Positions 39,383 through 44,251 of a DNA stretch of 44,251 nucleotides are shown one piece after another. The translations under genes and the position numbers were made by a program. Where the stretch lies: contig JABUSY010000005.1 in assembly GCA_021442455.1 (NCBI GenBank), positions 1 through 44,251 of the forward strand, given 5' to 3'. Each line of letters starts with the position of its first letter. Position 1 is the first letter of the stretch. This stretch comes from Lachnospiraceae bacterium (GTDB lineage: Bacteria > Bacillota > Clostridia > Lachnospirales > Lachnospiraceae). The notes under the pieces were generated by a model. That model ran no database searches and was not told where the DNA came from. It worked only from the letters and a program-made list of their open reading frames with translations.

Positions 39383-40393
39383 TCATGCCTTTTCAGAAAA
39401 ATATTCTTGTATCTTTCCGCTCAAATCCTGATCCTTCAATTGGATGCATTGCAAAATTGAATTTTTGAAGTGCACAGCTTTAGCACTTCCATGTGTCTTG
39501 ACTACCCCTCCCTGTAGCCCTAACAGAGGTGCACCACCATATTCGCTCACATCAAAAATTTTCAACGTTTGCTTCATGACTGGCTTCAACAAAAGGGCGC
39601 CGAGTTTGCTGCGCAAAGAAACCATCATAGCCGATTTTACTCTGTTAATTAACACTGTCCCTACACCTTCGTACAGCTTTAGAATAACATTGCCGACAAA
39701 CGCCTCTGTCACAAGTACGTCAGCAACACCTTTAGGTATATCTCTCGCCTCTATATTTCCAATAAAATTAATATTCTTCTTCTCTTTTAAAAGTAGAAAT
39801 GTCTCTTTTACCAATTCATTTCCTTTTTCTTCTTCAGCTCCGATATTAACCAAAGCAACTCTTGGATTTTTCACTCTCATAATTGTTTCCATATAGATAG
39901 ATCCCATCATAGCAAACTGTACAAGATGCGATGGCCGCGCATTTACCGTAGCACCACAATCAATCAACAAAGCAACACTCTTCTCTGTCGGAATCAATGG
40001 AGCTAACGGCGCGCGCTCCACCCCTTTCACCTTACGGACGATAGCCTGGCCTCCCACTAACAGAGCCCCAGTGTTCCCAGAAGAAACGAAAGCGTCAGCC
40101 ATGCCTTTGTGCACCATTGTCAGTCCGACCACTAAAGAAGAATTCTTCTTTCTCTGAATTGCGTTGACTGGAGGCTCCCAAGTTTCAATAACTTCATCAG
40201 CTGAAACGATCTCTAATCTATCTTTCGGATAAATATATTGAGACAATTCCTGATGAATTATTTTTCTCTGACCAACCAGATATACCAATATATGATTATT
40301 TCTTTTCAATGCATCTACAGCACCTTTGACCGGTTCTACCGGTGCATAGTCTCCACCCATAGTATCTACTACAACTCTGACCAGCTTTCTCAT
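39383..40393 (-). CDS. plsX: Phosphate acyltransferase
   Basis: PlsX makes acyl phosphate from acyl-ACP, the first step of the PlsX/PlsY phospholipid route. The 336-residue protein shows VVDTMGGDYAPVEPVKG, NAIQRKKNSSLVVG, FVSSGNTGALLVGG, SEYGGAPLLGLQGGVVKTHG and EAFVGNVILK. The length is typical. AGGT lies 7 bases before the ATG. It is followed on the same strand by the acpP remnant and rnc. Upstream are a promoter-like site and a lipoprotein gene inserted between it and rpmF. It appears intact. Confidence 0.94.
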   Translation of the reverse strand: MRKLVRVVVDTMGGDYAPVEPVKGAVDALKRNNHILVYLVGQRKIIHQELSQYIYPKDRLEIVSADEVIETWEPPVNAIQRKKNSSLVVGLTMVHKGMADAFVSSGNTGALLVGGQAIVRKVKGVERAPLAPLIPTEKSVALLIDCGATVNARPSHLVQFAMMGSIYMETIMRVKNPRVALVNIGAEEEKGNELVKETFLLLKEKKNINFIGNIEARDIPKGVADVLVTEAFVGNVILKLYEGVGTVLINRVKSAMMVSLRSKLGALLLKPVMKQTLKIFDVSEYGGAPLLGLQGGVVKTHGSAKAVHFKNSILQCIQLKDQDLSGKIQEYFSEKA

Positions 40394-40453
40394 TTGCTCT
40401 ACCTACTTCTCTGTCAAAATTATCACATTCTTTATAATAACAAATCTACAATT

Positions 40454-40482
40454 AATATACTAAATATACGAATAAAATGCAA
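40454..40482 (-). promoter_or_regulatory. Possible promoter of plsX
   Basis: The minus strand has TTGCAT (40477-40482) and TATATT (40454-40459) 17 bases apart, about 60 bases before the plsX ATG. Both boxes deviate from consensus and the region is AT-rich, so it is only plausible. Confidence 0.4.
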
Positions 40483-40558
40483 GTAAAAAGAAAGTATATT
40501 TCAGATAATTACTGGTATCCAAAGAAAAATATTCAATTCCCACCAGAATACTTTTATC

Positions 40559-41281
40559 TTAGGAAATCATCACTCCATTCTCATTTACTCTTTTTCCGTC
40601 AGGTGTGATTGTATTTCTCTGCAACTCCCCACTTTCGTTGAAATAGAACATGTAATCTCCTTCCTGATACCATCCAATGGTACGATAGCCATCGCTGTCT
40701 ATGTGATAAGTAAAGCCTTTGATATTAATCCACATATCCTCTAAATACCTGCCATCTTCCATTACATATTTACAGCCTACTTCATCCTGCTTCCAGGTGC
40801 CAAGAGGCCAAATTGTGATTTCCCAGACAGCACTTGTAGATTTAGAAATCCTATTCCCATGATTATTGGTTGCCACTACATAATAATAGGTAGTTCCTAT
40901 TTCTGAAGTATCTACATCATACGCTTCTTTATCTGCCCCTGGTATGATTGTCCCACCTCCGTTGGAATTTACATTATTCTTATACCACTGATAAGTGACT
41001 GTTCCCCTGTCTGATACGACGGCCGATGCCAATAACGTACATACGGAACCTGTCGCAACCTGTCTTTCTTTTGTAAAATCCGCTGTAAATACCGGCAACT
41101 CAAGAGTCGGATCTATAATCTTTACTTCTTCTACACTGTTCTGCTCGGAGCTTTGGAAAGGAGAGCTCGTCTTCAATTTGCTTACATGTTCTAACATCTT
41201 TCCTAAAAAAAAACAACCTGTTAACATCAGCACACTACATAAACAGAGCACAAGTACTGCATATATTTTTTTCACTTTCAT
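40559..41281 (-). CDS. Putative lipoprotein with Ig-like domain and C-terminal wall-binding-like repeats
   Basis: The start at 41281 (MKVKKIYAVLVLCLCSVLML) is chosen because it opens directly into a type II signal peptide with lipobox LTGC (Cys23) and has GGGGG 8 bases upstream. The mature part has an Ig-like segment (about residues 60-160, with TVTYQWYKNN and TSEIGTTYYYVVATNNHGN). It then has aromatic/glycine repeats resembling choline- or wall-binding repeats (WINIKGFTYHIDSDGYRTIG, WYQEGDYMFYFNESGELQ). It is predicted to be anchored outside the cell membrane. The partner and function are unknown. Its place between rpmF and plsX, normally adjacent genes, is unusual. A terminator separates it from rpmF. 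Confidence 0.8.
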   Translation of the reverse strand: MKVKKIYAVLVLCLCSVLMLTGCFFLGKMLEHVSKLKTSSPFQSSEQNSVEEVKIIDPTLELPVFTADFTKERQVATGSVCTLLASAVVSDRGTVTYQWYKNNVNSNGGGTIIPGADKEAYDVDTSEIGTTYYYVVATNNHGNRISKSTSAVWEITIWPLGTWKQDEVGCKYVMEDGRYLEDMWINIKGFTYHIDSDGYRTIGWYQEGDYMFYFNESGELQRNTITPDGKRVNENGVMIS

Positions 41282-41310
41282 ATCAAGTACCCCCACTCGC
41301 TGTAATCCTA

Positions 41311-41350
41311 AATATAAAAAGAGCCACACTGCATACGACTGACTCTTTCA
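41311..41350 (-). terminator. Intrinsic terminator after rpmF
   Basis: On the minus strand AAAGAGTCA (41340-41348) pairs with TGGCTCTTT (41318-41326) through nine pairs including one G-U, with a 13-base loop. TTATATTT follows. It lies 25 bases past the rpmF stop and should end that transcript before the lipoprotein gene. Confidence 0.65.
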
Positions 41351-41371
41351 TTCTTCTTCACTTACTATTCA

Positions 41372-41548
41372 TTATACAGCAATAATCTTTTTTTTGTTAT
41401 AAGTGCCACAAGCCTTGCATACTCTATGAGGCAACATCAGCACACCACATTTACTGCATTTTCCCAGATTTGGAATGGACATCTTCCAGTTTGCTCTTCT
41501 CTGATCTCTCCTTTTCTTGGATGATTTATTTTTTGGACAGATGGACAT
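41372..41548 (-). CDS. rpmF: 50S ribosomal protein L32
   Basis: A 58-residue protein reading MSICPKNKSSKKRRDQRRAN and then WKMSIPNLGKCSKCGVLMLP, ending HRVCKACGTYNKKKIIAV. This is the zinc-binding type of L32 with four cysteines (CSKC and CKAC). AAGGAGG stands 7 bases before the ATG and overlaps the end of the yceD remnant. It is intact despite the dead gene directly upstream. An extended -10 promoter lies about 55 bases before the start, inside yceD. Confidence 0.96.
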   Translation of the reverse strand: MSICPKNKSSKKRRDQRRANWKMSIPNLGKCSKCGVLMLPHRVCKACGTYNKKKIIAV

Positions 41549-41550
41549 TA

Positions 41551-42171
41551 TTAAACCTCCTTAATACTTACTAAAATAACAGCCATGTTCAAATTGTTCA
41601 ACATTATATCACAGTGACAAACTGAACTGTTCAGTCTCACACTACAACGATTCCAGATTCCCTTACGTCCATTCTTACTTAACGAAGCACTTCAATAACC
41701 GATCAACTGACTAAACGTTCCAAAAGCAAAATCAGCAAATATTCTAAATGAAAACAAAAATCTCGCATAGAAAATCAAAAATATCACTTCTTTATAATTT
41801 CCAAAGCTCTCATACACAATCATCATTATGTCTTATAACTTCGAATCAACTGTTGGTGATAATAAAAAAATCCTCTATCCGTCTTGAAGATAAGCTTATT
41901 CATCTTCAACTCTATACTGATTTCAAAATTTTTTCTATAATCTATCTGTATCTGTAACAACAATTTTAACAGAAGCAACAACATAACTAGCTCTTACTAT
42001 ATTTTATATACTATACATATGAAACTTCCATTTGTCAAGACTTCCTTCTCAATATAACAATTTTACAACAGAGTTCCTGTTCTTCATTGATCAAAAGGAC
42101 GCAGAAAGCCATCTTAGAATTTGCTGTAAAAATCATACTATATCTTTCCAAAAATCTGATTCTATTCTGCA
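41551..42171 (-). pseudogene. yceD: YceD/DUF177 family protein, degraded
   Basis: YceD family genes precede rpmF in most bacteria. Here the last 40 codons before TAA at 41551 still read RKGIWNRCSVRLNSSVCHCD and then LNMAVILVSIKEV. These match the normal ending CKGICP.CG.NLN...C.CD....DPRMA.L..IFN.FKEV. The first CxxxC has become R-x-x-x-W and the DPR is gone. Upstream, stops break the frame. A strong GGGAGGTGA site and ATG at 42171 (MQNRIRFLERYSMIF) probably mark the old start. Relatives' function in ribosome or rRNA biology is not well settled. Confidence 0.7.
41603..41611 (-). promoter_or_regulatory. Extended -10 promoter for rpmF inside the yceD remnant
   Basis: The minus strand reads TGATATAAT, a TGn extended -10 with a perfect TATAAT at 41603-41608. 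No good -35 box is seen. The same GTGATATAAT occurs in the folE promoter. It could keep rpmF expressed although yceD is dead. Confidence 0.5.
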
Positions 42172-42179
42172 TTACAACT

Positions 42180-42970
42180 CACCTCCCAGATATTGCAAAT
42201 TCTCAACGAATGTTTTGCGCACTATCGGCGTATTTCACAAGATTCCTACTGTATATGATGGCGACTATAAAGGGAGTAGTCTTCATAATTTAGTTATGCT
42301 CCAATACCCTTGATTATCCATGATAGTAGAATACATTCAATAATTTGTTAGCCTATACATTTTCGAAGGAAGATGCTGCCTCAAAATCTCTGAAGTTGTC
42401 GGAAATCTTTTGAATTTTAATAATACGGTTTTATACAACTGGCTGCTTATTCAAAACCTTCCTATTCGCCTTTTAGATCTAGATTCTATTTTTAGCAATG
42501 AATTCCAGAAGTGGCTTCTTCAAATTGACGGAATGGATTTTCAATAACAAACCCCTCCAGTAGCCTCATCCCTATTCTGAAATCCTAACATAATTATCAT
42601 TAACAACTGCCGCTGCCAATAGAAAAACGCTATTTAATATGCTAAGCATCGGCACTTCAGGCAATCAACTCCTGGTATACATGATGCTGATCAAATCAGG
42701 CGGATTATAAGCGAAGAAAGGGCTACAGCGCACTTTTTTATGCCATATTTTTTTGCAGAGTAAACAAATTTTTCACAACCATGCACACTCTATACGTTAG
42801 TTGATCTCATCGGTCTCTACAAGGCTTCTGATCGCTCCATTTTCTCATTGGTCATAAAATTCATCTCTATCATTATGATAATGAATCGGCATCGTAATAA
42901 TCTTTTTATATCTGCTTGTCACAGCTAACTTTTTTGTCAATTCCGATTTTCTTTCAGAATCCCCTTTTGC
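42180..42970. other. Gap where ackA would be expected; not recognisable
   Basis: In relatives acetate kinase lies between pta and yceD. This stretch is only about 0.8 kb against 1.2 kb for ackA, and I find none of its signatures with certainty. A weak piece near 42225-42260 (YADSAQNIR) could echo the GENSA.VR region. The simplest reading is that ackA is deleted or eroded beyond recognition. Confidence 0.4.
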
Positions 42971-42979
42971 CAGTACTTT

Positions 42980-43920
42980 GCAATTTTCCCTACACTGGAC
43001 TGTGGTAATTTCAATAGCTCTTACAATATCTTCAGCAGAACAACCTTCTGGACATGCCATTAACATGAGCTTCGATTCCCTAAGCAATTAAAGACCAAGC
43101 ATTTACCTTCCCCAGCCTCTGAATCAACTTGTAAGCGATATTATTGACATCCACATGCAAAAAAATAGCACATTAGCTTTTCCGGCTACAGGTCTTTCCT
43201 TCGTGCTTTGGAAGTTGCTATCTCAGAAATTATTACTACATCTAACTGCAAATCTGGATACTGCTCCTTGGAATTCTGGTTGCCTTCATTGCCTTCTCCA
43301 CATCCAGACGCGTTGCACTTCCCGCTGTAGCAAAAACGAAAGATCTCGGCAGCTGATCTCGAAATCTCATCCAATTCTTCTGATTTATGAGTCTACTGCA
43401 TCCCTGCGTCAGAAAAAAGAAATATGCCGTCTTTCCCTTATTCGTAATCTGGAACAAATATCAAGAAAAACATAGATACCAACTTGATTTCTGGCTTTAT
43501 CTTCAAAATTTTCAGATCGAACCTTAAAGTATCTGCAGAAGCATACCAAACTCCGGAAATCATTCCGTCAGCGTCTCCCATTTTAACCATGAGGTTATCC
43601 ATCATACAGAGCATTATTCAGAAAGAACTCTTTGGCTTTTTCATGAATCATTCACTTCTTTACACACAACTTTACAAATTTGTCAATATATGCTAACGTT
43701 CTAACTGAGGTGGCTAAGTTCACAATGGAAGCTCTGGAAATATTGAAATTTATCTACCTCTTCGTTTCCGCTCAGGATAATTTTGTAATTCCTTCGTTCA
43801 AAATCTATTCAGTATCCAAATAAGTTCTTTTGTCTGCTGTCTCCAGAAGTACGAAATACAATGATTTTCTCATCTCCCGCTTTATAAGTAATCTCATCGA
43901 TATTGGATCTTTTCGATATT
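42980..43920 (-). pseudogene. pta: Phosphate acetyltransferase, degraded
   Basis: Many segments of Pta remain in order on the minus strand but in different frames. They are IDEITYKAGDEKIIVFRTSG (normally F.DEIK.RAK...KTIVLPE), LSGNEEVD, MVKMGDADGMISGVWYASAD, SMFFLIFVPDY, GSATRLDVEKAMKATRI, KEQYPDLQLDVVIISEIATS and GCSAEDIVRAIEITTVQC. The last motif, GCSAEDIV.....ITAVQ, is diagnostic for the C-terminus. Stops and at least five frame changes rule out a product. Pta makes acetyl phosphate from acetyl-CoA, so acetate overflow through this locus is lost. Confidence 0.92.
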
Positions 43921-44073
43921 TACATAACTTATATTACATTTATTGCTCATCAACAAGATAAGTTGATTTTTGAACATTGAAATCCTGTATTAAATTTGCT
44001 AAAGCAACAAACTTTTTTAATGTAAAATTGTAAATGTTTGTTCTTTCAACTATTCAAGCAACAAATAAAGATG

Positions 44074-44079
44074 TATAAT
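44074..44079 (+). promoter_or_regulatory. Possible -10 box for tmcAL
   Basis: A perfect TATAAT preceded by TG lies 66 bases before the ATG on the plus strand. A weak TATTCA stands 17 bases upstream in the -35 place. The orientation is divergent from pta. Confidence 0.4.
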
Positions 44080-44145
44080 AAATTGTGATTCTTTTAGCAA
44101 GTATGTAAGAGCTAAACCTTAACCAACAGATTTTCAGAGAAATTT

Positions 44146-44251
44146 ATGAAAACAGCTGCTATTATTACAGAATATAACCCATTTCATAACGGACATGCTT
44201 ATCAGCTTGATAAAGTGCGTCAGCTTTCCGGCGCTGATTTTATTCTCGTCA
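44146..44251 (+). CDS. tmcAL: tRNA(Met) cytidine acetate ligase, N-terminal part (runs off right edge)
   Basis: The visible 35 codons read [20 protein letters not shown] and continue [14 protein letters not shown]. This is the start of TmcAL, with the nucleotidyltransferase motif NPFHNGH. TmcAL uses acetate and ATP to acetylate C34 in the anticodon of elongator tRNA-Met, the same tRNA species encoded at 454-527. Relatives also carry this gene divergent from pta. The ribosome site is weak (CAGAGAA). Whether the rest is intact cannot be seen. Confidence 0.85.
   Translation, partial: MKTAAIITEYNPFHNGHAYQLDKVRQLSGADFILV

Noticed and set aside
42180..42970. ackA pseudogene
   Set aside because: Only a weak YADSAQNIR echo of the GENSA.VR motif. 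Too short and too uncertain to call, so listed as a gap.
1..44251. CRISPR array, prophage, intact insertion sequence or rRNA operon
   Set aside because: No regularly spaced repeats, no phage or transposase gene with catalytic motifs, and no rRNA sequence were seen.

Overview
The window reads as a low-GC Clostridia chromosome, most like Lachnospiraceae. The gene order pta - yceD - rpmF - plsX - acpP - rnc - smc - ftsY, a fused folB-folK, a GGGtGRT protein next to an IscU-like scaffold, and strong GGAGG ribosome sites all fit that group. Its main property is advanced, ongoing gene decay. Only about half of the 44 kb is intact coding sequence. Many 'empty' stretches are recognisable gene corpses, identified here by reading broken frames against protein families I know from memory. 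This pattern fits a host-restricted or otherwise bottlenecked lineage in genome reduction. That lifestyle is inference.

Left part (1-8.2 kb): the start of a small membrane protein with an acidic repeat tail runs off the left edge. An elongator tRNA-Met with its own promoter follows. Then come the purine genes purE-purM-purN-purD on the minus strand, an M29-type aminopeptidase, and pyrE.

Desert (8.2-20.8 kb): the only intact gene is a flavodiiron protein (16952-18157) with a good promoter. Around it lie pseudogenes of a GNAT acetyltransferase, a PPOX/nitroimidazole-resistance-like flavoprotein, possible agr-like kinase and LytTR regulator remnants, and an ABC-ATPase-domain protein whose nucleotide-binding core is deleted.

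Folate block (20.8-23.8 kb): folE and folB-folK are intact. folP carries a single in-frame amber codon, and an HD-domain gene between them is a stump. A very AT-rich, gene-free stretch follows to 25.8 kb.

Middle (25.8-35.7 kb): a three-gene run (left-handed beta-helix protein, IscU/NifU-like scaffold, GGGtGRT protein), a broken formate/nitrite transporter, then asd, argH, ilvA and ftsY. asd has an odd triplicated start region.

Right part (35.7-44.3 kb): the conserved rnc-smc-ftsY and plsX-acpP-rnc order is kept, but smc and acpP are pseudogenes. plsX, a lipoprotein gene and rpmF are intact. yceD and pta are pseudogenes, and ackA cannot be found where it is expected. A plus-strand tmcAL begins at the right edge.

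Taken together, the cell appears to keep purine, pyrimidine, amino-acid, ribosomal, RNA-processing and oxygen-defence genes. It is losing acetate overflow (Pta), formate transport, SMC condensin and signalling, and possibly folate synthesis. No CRISPR array, intact transposase or prophage was seen.
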